This document shows, in pieces, positions 40,178 through 48,826 of a stretch of 64,000 nt of DNA. A program made the translations under genes and the position numbers. The notes under the pieces were generated by a model, which worked only from the letters and a program-made list of their open reading frames with translations, was not told the origin of the DNA and ran no database searches. How positions within the stretch are numbered: position 1 is the first letter of the stretch; each line of letters begins with the position of its first letter. The stretch comes from Bdellovibrionales bacterium (lineage in GTDB: Bacteria; Bdellovibrionota; UBA1018; CAIMNF01). The stretch lies in the NCBI GenBank assembly GCA_947462765.1, contig CANHQK010000005.1:1-64000 (forward strand). The letters are read 5' to 3'.

Positions 40178-41281
40178 AAAGACCACCCGGGTTCCGGCTC
40201 CCGGTTGACTTTCGACTCCCAGTGTCCCGTTCCAGCTTTCGATCAAGCGATAGCTGATCGACAAGCCGAGGCCCCAGCCTTCTCCAAACCCCTTATTGGA
40301 GCGGAACGGATGAAACACTCCCTCGAGTTCTTCCGGACTCATCCCCACTCCGTTATCCTCAAAAACACACTCCACCCGCCCGGAATGATGCCGATACGAG
40401 GCGCGGATGCGTCCCTCCTGAATCAGGCCTCTCTTGATTCCAGCGTCAATCGCATGAATCGAATTTGAAAAAAGCTCGAAGAGCACCTGGCGGAAAGCCT
40501 CGGGCTCAACATTCACTGCACCCGGACCCCACTCACGTCCGCTCAGACTCACCGATATGCCCGACGCCACCAGTGCGGGCTCCATCAATGCAAGCACCTC
40601 GGCCATAATGGAGCAAAGACTGACCGTCACCCAACCCCGACTGGAGGATCCGGCCCCGAGATCAACCACACTCCGAACGTAGCGGGCAATCCGATCCACC
40701 TGCTGGATCATGACATTGAGATCCCTCACATAGCGGGGATCATCCTGGTGCTTCAGCAATTGGAATTCGGCCTTACCGCGAATCACTCCGAGCGGGGTTC
40801 CGATCTCATGGGCGATGCTCGAGGCGAAAAGTCCTACCGAGGCAAGTCTTTCACGGACAATGAGACGGGTCTCCGTATCCCGCCTTTCACTCTCCCGTAA
40901 GAATCTTTCAATCACCCGACGAACCGAGACTGCAAGCCAGTCAGCGCTCAGTGTCTCCCACAGCAGTACATCCTGGTACACGAAATCATGCTGAATCTTG
41001 TTTGCATCCTCTCTCCACACCAGTCCCAGAACCGGGACCTGGTGCATACGCGAGAAAGGTGTCATCCCGGGCCGGAAGCGTTCCAGCACCAGGTCCGGAT
41101 TCTCCGTACCGGGCTCGATCCAGACACAGAAGGGACAATCCGACTCACTGGAAGACAACAACTCCACCAGTCTGTTTTGCTCTTCAGGATTGAACCCCAG
41201 GACGAGGATGTTCTGACGAATCATCATGCGCTGATTCATACCAATATCTTTGCAAAGAGTGAAAGAAGATTTTCTATACAA
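40115..41281 (-). CDS. Cytoplasmic sensor histidine kinase with degenerate receiver-like N-terminal region
   Basis: ASVGLFASSIAHEIGTPLGVIRGKAEF (H-box); VLFELFSNSIHAID (N-box); DNGVGMSPEEL; GWGLGLSISYRLIE; no TM segments. Confidence 0.92.
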   Translation of the reverse strand: MYRKSSFTLCKDIGMNQRMMIRQNILVLGFNPEEQNRLVELLSSSESDCPFCVWIEPGTENPDLVLERFRPGMTPFSRMHQVPVLGLVWREDANKIQHDFVYQDVLLWETLSADWLAVSVRRVIERFLRESERRDTETRLIVRERLASVGLFASSIAHEIGTPLGVIRGKAEFQLLKHQDDPRYVRDLNVMIQQVDRIARYVRSVVDLGAGSSSRGWVTVSLCSIMAEVLALMEPALVASGISVSLSGREWGPGAVNVEPEAFRQVLFELFSNSIHAIDAGIKRGLIQEGRIRASYRHHSGRVECVFEDNGVGMSPEELEGVFHPFRSNKGFGEGWGLGLSISYRLIESWNGTLGVESQPGAGTRVVFSLPEASIQVRSQVEQALPGP

Positions 41282-41293
41282 CGAATTTAAACC

Positions 41294-41309
41294 TTGAAGT
41301 AATCTTCAA
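41294..41309. promoter_or_regulatory. Perfect palindrome in the divergent kinase/regulator intergenic region
   Basis: TTGAAG-TAAT-CTTCAA. Confidence 0.4.
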
Positions 41310-41389
41310 TTTCTCCATCCTCAGAAAATAATGTGACACAGCTTGTTTTTGCTTCTTTTCATCGCAAAAAAAAAGTATTCCTCCGCACC

Positions 41390-42862
41390 ATGCAAAACGA
41401 AACCAACATCTACTCGATTGTGATCATAGACGACGAACCTGAAATGCGGACATTGCTCTCCGATGTTTTCACAGACCAGGGACACAAAACACATTGCTTT
41501 GCCGACGGAGCGTCGGCACTGGCAGCACTCTCCGAGGGAGGCCCCTTGGCGAGCAACGAAGAGGATGGGGAGATCGACCTGATCCTCTCCGATATCAAAA
41601 TGCCCGGTATGGACGGGATCGAGCTCACCTCGCAACTGAAACAATTAAGACCCGAGATCCCCGTTGTCCTCGCCACCGGATTCGGAACGATCGAAACAGC
41701 CATCGAGGCGATGCAAAAAGGCGCCTTTCATTACATCACCAAACCCTTCAAACTCGCGGAACTGAACACCGTCACGGAACGGGCGATCGAATTCCGGAAG
41801 CTCCAGCAAGACAACACCGTGCTCCGTCAGGAAGTCCGGAAGACCTGGTCCTACGGTAATGTGATCGGAAAGAGCCAGAACATGAAGGCGATCTTTGATC
41901 TCGTGGAGCGCGTATCGGGAGCCTCATCGAATGTCCTGATCACCGGCGAATCCGGAACCGGGAAAGAAATGATCGCTCAGGCCATCCACCGGAGCGGACC
42001 GCGTGCCAACAAGCCATTCGTTGCCATCAATTGTACGGCTATTCCCGAGAATCTGCTGGAGTCGGAACTGTTCGGGCATGCGAAGGGATCCTTCACGGGC
42101 GCGATTCAAAGAAAACGAGGTCTTTTTGAAGAGGCCAATGGAGGGACTATTTTCCTCGACGAGATCGGAGACATGAATGTCCTCTTGCAATCAAAACTCC
42201 TGCGGGTGATCCAGGAGCGTAAGATTCGTGCGGTCGGCGAGAATACCGCCATCGACGTGAATGTCCGGATCATTGCGGCGACCCACAAGGACCTACGGGC
42301 AGCCATGAAGGACGGACGCTTCCGGGACGACCTATTTTATCGTCTCTCCGTGATTCCCATCCAGATCCCGCCACTCCGCCATCGGCCTGAAGATATTCCA
42401 TTGCTTGCCGAGCATTTTCTGAAAAAATATGCGGCAGCCAACCAGGCCCGTGTGAAAGGCTTTACCAAGCGGGCGATTCAAAAATTGCTCCGCCTCAGAT
42501 GGGAAGGTAATGTTCGGGAACTTGAGAACGTGGTCGAACGCGCAGTGGTCCTATGCGGGGACTCCTTGGTCGATGAGGCCGACTTGCCGACACATGAACT
42601 GGTGAGTCCGGAGGGATTTTTCGGCGATGCCACTCGCGATTTCCCGACGATCGAAAAGCTTGAGGAACGCTACATCAAGCTCATTCTCGAGAAAACCGCA
42701 GGCCGGAAAGACAAGGCATCGAATATCCTGGGCATCAACCGCCGGACGCTTTACCGGAAGGAACGCGAGTACGGTCTGGTGAGCGCTAACGAGCCTGAAC
42801 CGGGGATGGATGAAGAAGCCTCCTCACTCCCTGCAAGCGAGTCGGGCATGAGTGCTCACTGA
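41390..42862 (+). CDS. NtrC-family sigma-54-dependent response regulator
   Basis: Receiver IVIIDDEPEMR...LILSDIKMPGMDGIE; GESGTGKEMIAQAIH; GAFTGA-type loop as GSFTGAIQRKRGLFEEANGGTIFLDEIGDM; C-terminal Fis-type HTH ASNILGINRRTLYRKEREY. The ORF track starts at 41333. Confidence 0.96.
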   Translation: MQNETNIYSIVIIDDEPEMRTLLSDVFTDQGHKTHCFADGASALAALSEGGPLASNEEDGEIDLILSDIKMPGMDGIELTSQLKQLRPEIPVVLATGFGTIETAIEAMQKGAFHYITKPFKLAELNTVTERAIEFRKLQQDNTVLRQEVRKTWSYGNVIGKSQNMKAIFDLVERVSGASSNVLITGESGTGKEMIAQAIHRSGPRANKPFVAINCTAIPENLLESELFGHAKGSFTGAIQRKRGLFEEANGGTIFLDEIGDMNVLLQSKLLRVIQERKIRAVGENTAIDVNVRIIAATHKDLRAAMKDGRFRDDLFYRLSVIPIQIPPLRHRPEDIPLLAEHFLKKYAAANQARVKGFTKRAIQKLLRLRWEGNVRELENVVERAVVLCGDSLVDEADLPTHELVSPEGFFGDATRDFPTIEKLEERYIKLILEKTAGRKDKASNILGINRRTLYRKEREYGLVSANEPEPGMDEEASSLPASESGMSAH

Positions 42863-42863
42863 A

Positions 42864-42907
42864 GAGGAGAAACGCCCCCCGGCATTCCCGGTCCGGGGGG
42901 CCTCCTC
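42864..42907 (+). terminator. Very stable hairpin after the response-regulator gene (no U-tract)
   Basis: GAGGAG-aaac-GCCCCCCGG-cattcccggt-CCGGGGGGC-CTCCTC. Confidence 0.5.
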
Positions 42908-42928
42908 CCTGCTTATTTGAAAAGGGCG

Positions 42929-42943
42929 TGGCACTGATCTTGC
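42929..42943 (+). promoter_or_regulatory. Predicted sigma-54 promoter (near-consensus)
   Basis: TGGCACTGATCTTGC matches TGGCAC-N5-TTGC; 12 nt before ATG 42956; directly downstream of a sigma-54 activator gene. Confidence 0.75.
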
Positions 42944-42955
42944 GATACACCGGAT

Positions 42956-43321
42956 ATGTGGATCGATTGCCTGAAAGCCAGCACCCTGCTCCTGCTCCTC
43001 GCCTGCCGGCCCATGCCGGTCGCTGCCGGACCGACGATCCTGAGCGTTCAAAACCATGTGGAGCACTCGGGGCGACTGTACGAAGTCCTGCCGGACCGCG
43101 CCCTCAATCGGGTCGTGGTGATGACCGGGCCCTTGGAACATCCGAAAGCCGCGCTCATTCTAAAAGTTTCCAATCGGGGCGGTATCTGGAAAAAAGTTCG
43201 CCTCGAGGTGAGTCGGATCTCACAAGAAAGCGTGGTCTATACGGGCTACCTTCCTGAGAGCCTTGAACTCAACTCGGACTCCCGCCTCGTTCTTCAAAGC
43301 GCAGGAGGAAAACACCCATGA
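42956..43321 (+). CDS. Small predicted secreted protein, function unknown
   Basis: 121 aa; signal-like MWIDCLKASTLLLLLACRPMPVAAGP; preceded by a sigma-54 promoter. Confidence 0.65.
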   Translation: MWIDCLKASTLLLLLACRPMPVAAGPTILSVQNHVEHSGRLYEVLPDRALNRVVVMTGPLEHPKAALILKVSNRGGIWKKVRLEVSRISQESVVYTGYLPESLELNSDSRLVLQSAGGKHP

Positions 43322-43574
43322 TTCGATATTCGGAGCCCCGGCAGGCCGGTCGTGATGACCCGTTGCGCCAGAGTCCCGATATGTGACCGCGGGGCTCCGG
43401 GACCGGTTCGACGGCCTGTCCCCTGGGTCGGATCCTTCATTGGATTCGACTGTCCCAACCCATCTGTTTCCATCAAGACCATCCCACCTTACGGGGATCC
43501 GGGCTCACCCCCGGGGCCCCGCCTCTTGACGCCGAATCAGACCCGGAGCCCCGCTGTCCGAATACTCAATTTTT
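43322..43574 (+). ncRNA. Candidate structured 5' leader (RNA switch/attenuator) of kup
   Basis: 8-bp closing helix 43327-43334/43557-43564; 13-bp perfect helix 43389-43401/43542-43554; alternative 10-bp helix 43331-43340/43390-43399; local hairpins 43427-43450 and 43492-43521. Confidence 0.55.
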
Positions 43575-43613
43575 AATGCCGTCTCCTTGAGCTTCGGTTA
43601 TGGTGGCCGAATC

Positions 43614-45524
43614 ATGGCAACCATCGGTGATTCTACAAAAAAATCCAATTCCATGCTCATGCTTCTCGGCGCACTCGGCGTCGTGTTTGGAGACATCGGA
43701 ACCAGCCCGCTCTACACCATTCAAGAATGTGTGAACCCGGTTCACGGAATTCCTGCCTCAGTTGAGGCGAATCTGATGGGATTGATGTCGCTCATCTTTT
43801 GGGCCCTGATGATGGTGATCACGATCAAGTACGTGGTCTTTGTGATGCGAGCGGATAACCGGGGCGAGGGCGGATCCATGGCTCTGCTCGCCCTGCTTCC
43901 TGAATCAGTGAAAATGCGAGCCCCCGGGAAAGTGGGTTTCACTGCAATTCTAGTGATTATCGCCGCTTCCTTGCTGTTCGGTGACGGCGTGATCACACCG
44001 GCGATCTCGGTCCTATCCGCCGTCGAGGGATTGAAGCTGATCTCCCCTACTTTCGAACCTTATGTGGTTCCTCTGACCGTCTCGATCCTGGTCGGCTTGT
44101 TCTACTTCCAGAAAAACGGAACCGAAAAAATTGGGAATGCATTCGGCCCCATCATGATGGTCTGGTTCCTCTGCCTCGGTGCCTTGGGAATCATGCACCT
44201 GTTCGATGCGCCGCGCATTCTTCGAGCCGTTTCTCCGGGATACGCGATCGAATTTTTGCGGGATAACGGGCTTCATTCTTTCAGGACTCTCGGGTCAGTC
44301 GTACTTGCGGTGACCGGGGGGGAGGCATTGTACGGAGACATGGGCCATTTTGGAAGAGTCCCGATCCGTAAAGCCTGGCTGTTCATTGTTTTTCCCTGTC
44401 TCTTGCTCAACTATTTCGGCCAAGCCGCTTTTCTGATCGCTCATCCCGAATCGGCCAACAATCCCTTTTACGAGATGGTTCCGAACTCTCTGCTCTATCC
44501 CATGGTCATTTTGGCGACCCTGGCGACGGTCATCGCGTCCCAGGCTATGATCACGGGCGCTTTTTCACTGACTTCCCAGGCCATCCGTCTCGGATATTTT
44601 CCCAGGCTCACGGTCAAACACACATCCGAACATGGCGAGGGACAAATCTATGTTCCTTTTATTAATCTGGTTCTCGCAGTTCTTTGTATTGCCCTGGTGG
44701 TCATTTTCCAGGCTTCCACAAAGCTTGCAGCCGCATACGGACTGGCGGTGACAGGAACGATGACGATCACTTCGATTGTGTTCTTTCAGGTCACCCGCCA
44801 CAAGTGGAAGTGGAACCCGCTTTATTCGTGGCTTTTTCTAGCGGTGTTTCTGACCATTGACCTTCACTTCTTGACGGCGACCGCATTCAAGTTTTTTGAT
44901 GGCGGGTGGATTCCTGTTTTCATCGGCATTTTCTTCTTCCTCGTCATGTGGCTCTGGAGGGTTGGAAGGAGCCTCCTCGCGCGTCACTTCATGCGAAGCG
45001 CCGAGCCGCTCGATGCATTCTTGGACAATCTCGAAAAAGAAGTCCCCTACCGCATTCCGGGCATCGGTGTGTTCCTCGCCTCCGATCCGAACGGCGTCCC
45101 CCCCGTGGTGCTCCGGATGGTGAGGCGCTTCCATACGCTCCACGCCAACATCCTCTTGCTCACGGTCACCTCCGAGACAGTTCCCTACTTTTGCAGGGGC
45201 GGTAAATGCGAGGATGACCGAGTCGAGGTGCAAACCCTGGGTAAAGGATTTCATCGGGTGCTCGTCCGCTACGGTTACATGGAGATGCCGGACATTCCAT
45301 CGATCATGGAAAAGGCGCTCCTCAAGCTCGAGATGAATGCCAATCTGAAAGAACTGGTCTATGTACTCGGACACGAGACCTTCGTCGAGCAGGAGAGCGG
45401 CGAGATGAATCGCTTCCAACAGGGGATCTTCTCGTTCCTGTCCCGCAATGCGCGAAATGCGACCGACTACTTCAAGCTCCCGCCGGACCAGGTGATCGAG
45501 CTCGGGACACACATCGACCTTTGA
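43614..45524 (+). CDS. kup: Low-affinity potassium transporter Kup
   Basis: LMLLGALGVVFGDIGTSPLYTIQECV; ADNRGEGGSMALLAL; ALYGDMGHFGR; SQAMITGAFSLTSQAIRLGYFPRL. The ORF track starts at TTG 43587. Confidence 0.96.
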   Translation: MATIGDSTKKSNSMLMLLGALGVVFGDIGTSPLYTIQECVNPVHGIPASVEANLMGLMSLIFWALMMVITIKYVVFVMRADNRGEGGSMALLALLPESVKMRAPGKVGFTAILVIIAASLLFGDGVITPAISVLSAVEGLKLISPTFEPYVVPLTVSILVGLFYFQKNGTEKIGNAFGPIMMVWFLCLGALGIMHLFDAPRILRAVSPGYAIEFLRDNGLHSFRTLGSVVLAVTGGEALYGDMGHFGRVPIRKAWLFIVFPCLLLNYFGQAAFLIAHPESANNPFYEMVPNSLLYPMVILATLATVIASQAMITGAFSLTSQAIRLGYFPRLTVKHTSEHGEGQIYVPFINLVLAVLCIALVVIFQASTKLAAAYGLAVTGTMTITSIVFFQVTRHKWKWNPLYSWLFLAVFLTIDLHFLTATAFKFFDGGWIPVFIGIFFFLVMWLWRVGRSLLARHFMRSAEPLDAFLDNLEKEVPYRIPGIGVFLASDPNGVPPVVLRMVRRFHTLHANILLLTVTSETVPYFCRGGKCEDDRVEVQTLGKGFHRVLVRYGYMEMPDIPSIMEKALLKLEMNANLKELVYVLGHETFVEQESGEMNRFQQGIFSFLSRNARNATDYFKLPPDQVIELGTHIDL

Positions 45525-46809
45525 TCCAAGAAGAGGCAACCAGAGTGTCGAAGGCGCTCCGGCGTCGCACACCGGCATGGAGGCGTTCGAGGATTTCCTC
45601 GGCGTTCCGTCCGGCAAGCACGCGATCCGACACCGGTACCACCATGAAATTGGCTTCCTTACTGGCCTTGAAATTCCCGGTGATCCGATCGAGTCCGAGA
45701 ATCGCAGCTCCAGCCAGAGTCGCACGGAACAGGGCCTTCACGCGGGTCGCGCCCTTCACGTCTGCTTTCCGGTTCTGACGGACAAAACTTTCCATCACAT
45801 CGAACATCGACAGGAATGGACCTCCTCCGATGTCGGAGCCGAGCGCCCAGCGCACGCCTGCTTTTTCCGTGCGGCGGAAGTCGAACAGTCCCGAGCCCAG
45901 TCCGAGATCTTTGACCGGAGCATTCGAGGTCGGACAGTGAGCGATTGCAGTGCGGGTGCGCGCTAAAAGACGAAGTTCGGCCGCAGACAGATGAATCCCG
46001 TGGCCCATGATCGAGCGGGGCCCGAGCATTCCGGCCTTTTGATAGATCTCGGTGTAGGTCCTGACCTTCTCAAAACCAGGTATTTTCCGGTATTGCGACA
46101 GCACGAACTCGATCTCTCCGGGAGTCTCCGACAAATGAGTCTGCTTGAAAGCCCGAGCTGTATCGGCCAGCCGGGCCCCCTCTTTCATCACCTTCGGAGT
46201 CGTGGTGATGGCAAAACGGGGAGTCAGGGCATAGCGGGTGCCGTATTGTTTCAGGAGTTTCCGGACCAGCCGGAGCGACTCTTCTTCCCCCACCGTGAGT
46301 TCGGGGGGCGACTCCATGTTCATGAGCACGTTTCCGATCACAAAATGCCCCTTCACTTCACGGAAGGCGCTCCGGATCGCGGTTTCATGGATCGAGCTGT
46401 AGATGGCTCCCCCTTGGGTTCCGGAGCCGCGAAGCTTCAAGAAAAACTCTTTCGCGCGCTTCCGTGAGTATGCGGGGTCGGCAAAGCGCATCTCTGTGGG
46501 AAAAGTGTACTTTTTGAGCCAGGTCAAAAGGGAGGCCTTTGGCATCACACGGACCTCATCCTGTACCCAATGGAAATGGAGGTCAAAGAAGCCGGGGATC
46601 AGCAGGGCCGAGCCATGGTCGATCACCGCTCTGCCTCCGAAGACCTTGCCATATCGGGCCCGTGCCCCCGCCAAATCATGGATCCCGTGGATTTTTCCGG
46701 TTCGGGCATCCACCGCCAAGACTCCCTCCCGGACCAGCTCACATTCGAGGTCGGAGAGCGGATTCAAGAGGGTCCCCAGATGAAAACGAAGCAAGGGCTT
46801 TTTGGTCAT
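45472..46809 (-). CDS. Guanine deaminase-like amidohydrolase
   Basis: LLIPGFFDLHFHWVQ; LLTWLKKYTFPTEMRFADPAYSRKRAKEFFLKLRGSGTQGGAIYSSIHETA; QTHLSETPGEIEFV; GHGIHLSAAELRLLARTRTAIAHCPTSN; ALGSDIGGG. Confidence 0.88.
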   Translation of the reverse strand: MTKKPLLRFHLGTLLNPLSDLECELVREGVLAVDARTGKIHGIHDLAGARARYGKVFGGRAVIDHGSALLIPGFFDLHFHWVQDEVRVMPKASLLTWLKKYTFPTEMRFADPAYSRKRAKEFFLKLRGSGTQGGAIYSSIHETAIRSAFREVKGHFVIGNVLMNMESPPELTVGEEESLRLVRKLLKQYGTRYALTPRFAITTTPKVMKEGARLADTARAFKQTHLSETPGEIEFVLSQYRKIPGFEKVRTYTEIYQKAGMLGPRSIMGHGIHLSAAELRLLARTRTAIAHCPTSNAPVKDLGLGSGLFDFRRTEKAGVRWALGSDIGGGPFLSMFDVMESFVRQNRKADVKGATRVKALFRATLAGAAILGLDRITGNFKASKEANFMVVPVSDRVLAGRNAEEILERLHAGVRRRSAFDTLVASSWIKGRCVSRARSPGPAGA

Positions 46810-46884
46810 ATCTGTCCAATATTAAACGCTTTTTACTGGCAGAGGGAGGGTTTTCTGCTAGAGTCCTTCAAAAAGGGGAACAAC

Positions 46885-48495
46885 GTGAATCAGGATCTTT
46901 TTGAATGGCTCCTCCTGCTGGGGCGTTGGGTGCACATCACCGTCGGCATCACCTGGATCGGGACCTCGATCTTTTTCATGTGGCTCGACCGGAGTTTTGT
47001 CCGGAATCCGGAGGCCCAGCACGAAGGCCATGTCGGGGAACTCTGGATGGTCCACGGAGGTGGCTTTTACCACGTTGAAAAGCTCCTGATGGGACCCACC
47101 AAAGTTCCGAAGGATCTCCATTGGTTCAAATGGGAGTCGTACTGGACCTGGATGTCCGGGATCTTTCTCCTGGCGATGATTTTTTACGCCGGGTCGGGAA
47201 CTTTTTTGCTCGATTCCTCAGTCTCCAAGATCACCTACGGTCAGGCGATCGCCCTTTCGATCGGCTCCCTCGTCGGATCCTGGTTCTTTTATGATTTTCT
47301 GTGGGAGTCCTCACTCACCAAGAAAAGCCCGATCACCGGGCACATCCTGACCCTCCTTTGGTTCGGGGGAATGGTTTACCTCCTCTGTCATACCCTTTCG
47401 GGTCGGGCCGCTTACATCCACATCGGGGGCATGGTCGGGACCTGGATGACGGCGAATGTCTTCCTCAGGATCATTCCCCGTCAGGTCAAGATGGTCGAGG
47501 CCTCGAAGCGAGGTGAACCGGTGAACCAGGAGTGGGGAAAGAATGCCAAAAACCGTTCGACCCACAACACCTACCTCACCCTACCCGTAATCTTCATCAT
47601 GCTTTCGAATCACTTTCCGAACACCTACGGAAACCCCTACAATTGGCAAATTCTGATTGCCATCAGTGCGGCAGGCGCCGCCATCCGTGAGTTCTTCGTG
47701 GTCCGCCTGTCGAATCCCGCCAGATCCAAGCTCTTCGGAGCCATCGGGGCTATTCTGATTCTGGCGGTGATGTTTCTGACCCGCGAAAACACCGGATACA
47801 CGGAATCGACGCCGCCTCCCGCTCCAGCTGCAACGGTGTCTGCCACCGCTACGCCTGCAGGCCCGGTCGGCAGCATTCGGGGCGTGATCTCGCTCGAGGG
47901 GTTGGCTCCTGAGCCAGAGAAGCTCTCTCTTCCGGCGGTCTGCAATCCGAAGAATAAACCCGTCATTTATTCCAATGACATCCAGATCGAAAACGGAAAG
48001 ATCAAGAACGTCCTCGTCCGGGTGATTTCCGGACAAGAAGGAAAACCGATCCCTCCGGCTCCGACCACTCCCGTAATCCTCGATCAGGTGGATTGCCAGT
48101 ACGAGCCCCGGGTGATTGCGGTCCGGGTCGGACAAGCGGTGGATTTTCTCAATAGCGATCCGACCTTTCACAATGTGAAGTCCCGGAGCAAGTCGAACGA
48201 GAACTTCAATGTGGCCATGCCAAATAAAGGGGATAAAGTCACGAAGGTCTTCACCAAACCGGAAATCGTCATCGAGTCGGAGTGCAGCGTTCACCCGTGG
48301 ATGAGTGCCTCCATTGCGGTGATGGACCACCCCTGGTTCGCGATCAGTGATGCCTCGGGATCCTACTCGATAGGCGGCTTGCCACCCGGAAAATACAAGA
48401 TCGAAGCCTGGCATGAGGTGTTCGGCTCGAAAACTCTCGAAGTCACCATCAGCGAAGGGAAAGAGGCAGTGGCCGATTTCTCATTCAAGAAATGA
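46885..48495 (+). CDS. puuD: PuuD-type membrane urate hydroxylase/oxidase fused to a C-terminal cupredoxin-like domain
   Basis: GTG start with SD aaggggaa. N-term DLFEWLLLLGRWVHITVGITWIGTSIFFMWLDRSF...GELWMVHGGGFYHVEKLLMGP and multiple TMs (urate oxidase N-terminal family). C-term FHNVKS...ECSVHPWM copper-site-like motifs; no CxxCH in the tail. Confidence 0.85.
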   Translation: MNQDLFEWLLLLGRWVHITVGITWIGTSIFFMWLDRSFVRNPEAQHEGHVGELWMVHGGGFYHVEKLLMGPTKVPKDLHWFKWESYWTWMSGIFLLAMIFYAGSGTFLLDSSVSKITYGQAIALSIGSLVGSWFFYDFLWESSLTKKSPITGHILTLLWFGGMVYLLCHTLSGRAAYIHIGGMVGTWMTANVFLRIIPRQVKMVEASKRGEPVNQEWGKNAKNRSTHNTYLTLPVIFIMLSNHFPNTYGNPYNWQILIAISAAGAAIREFFVVRLSNPARSKLFGAIGAILILAVMFLTRENTGYTESTPPPAPAATVSATATPAGPVGSIRGVISLEGLAPEPEKLSLPAVCNPKNKPVIYSNDIQIENGKIKNVLVRVISGQEGKPIPPAPTTPVILDQVDCQYEPRVIAVRVGQAVDFLNSDPTFHNVKSRSKSNENFNVAMPNKGDKVTKVFTKPEIVIESECSVHPWMSASIAVMDHPWFAISDASGSYSIGGLPPGKYKIEAWHEVFGSKTLEVTISEGKEAVADFSFKK

Positions 48496-48502
48496 GACGG
48501 AC

Positions 48503-48826
48503 ATGATCAGCACCCACATTCTCGACACCAGCAAAGGATTTCCCGCAAGCGGCGTGAAGGTCCATCTCGACACGATTCAGAACGGAAACTGGGCTCTTCT
48601 TGCGTCAGGTGAGACCAACTCAGACGGAAGATTCGTATTCGATGTTCCCTACCTGGCAGGTCAGTACCGGATCCGATTCGGAATCGAAGACCACTACTCC
48701 CGTTCCGGCCTGAAGCCGTTTTTCCTCGATGTCCCCGTTGCATTCGAAATCACGGATACTTCGAGAAAATACCACATCCCCCTGCTCCTGAACCCCTACG
48801 GGTATTCCACCTACCGAGGATCCTGA
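48503..48826 (+). CDS. 5-hydroxyisourate hydrolase (transthyretin-like)
   Basis: ISTHILDTSKGFPASGVKVHLD...HYHIPLLL-like KYHIPLLLNPYGYSTYRGS with the C-terminal YRGS signature. The ORF track starts at 48413. Confidence 0.95.
   Translation: MISTHILDTSKGFPASGVKVHLDTIQNGNWALLASGETNSDGRFVFDVPYLAGQYRIRFGIEDHYSRSGLKPFFLDVPVAFEITDTSRKYHIPLLLNPYGYSTYRGS

Noticed and set aside
41282-41389. Possible sigma-54 promoter (gtgacacagcttgtttttgc) before the response regulator
   Set aside because: GG/GC spacing is wrong and the -24 GG is missing.
43322-43574. Known c-di-AMP (ydaO) riboswitch before kup
   Set aside because: I could not find the characteristic ydaO core sequence; reported instead as an unclassified structured leader.
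43352-43576. 74-aa ORF inside the kup leader
   Set aside because: Codon content follows the hairpin-rich structure; no homology recognised and no SD-like site seen.
44838-45725. 295-aa minus-strand ORF opposite kup
   Set aside because: Antisense to conserved Kup; no motif support.
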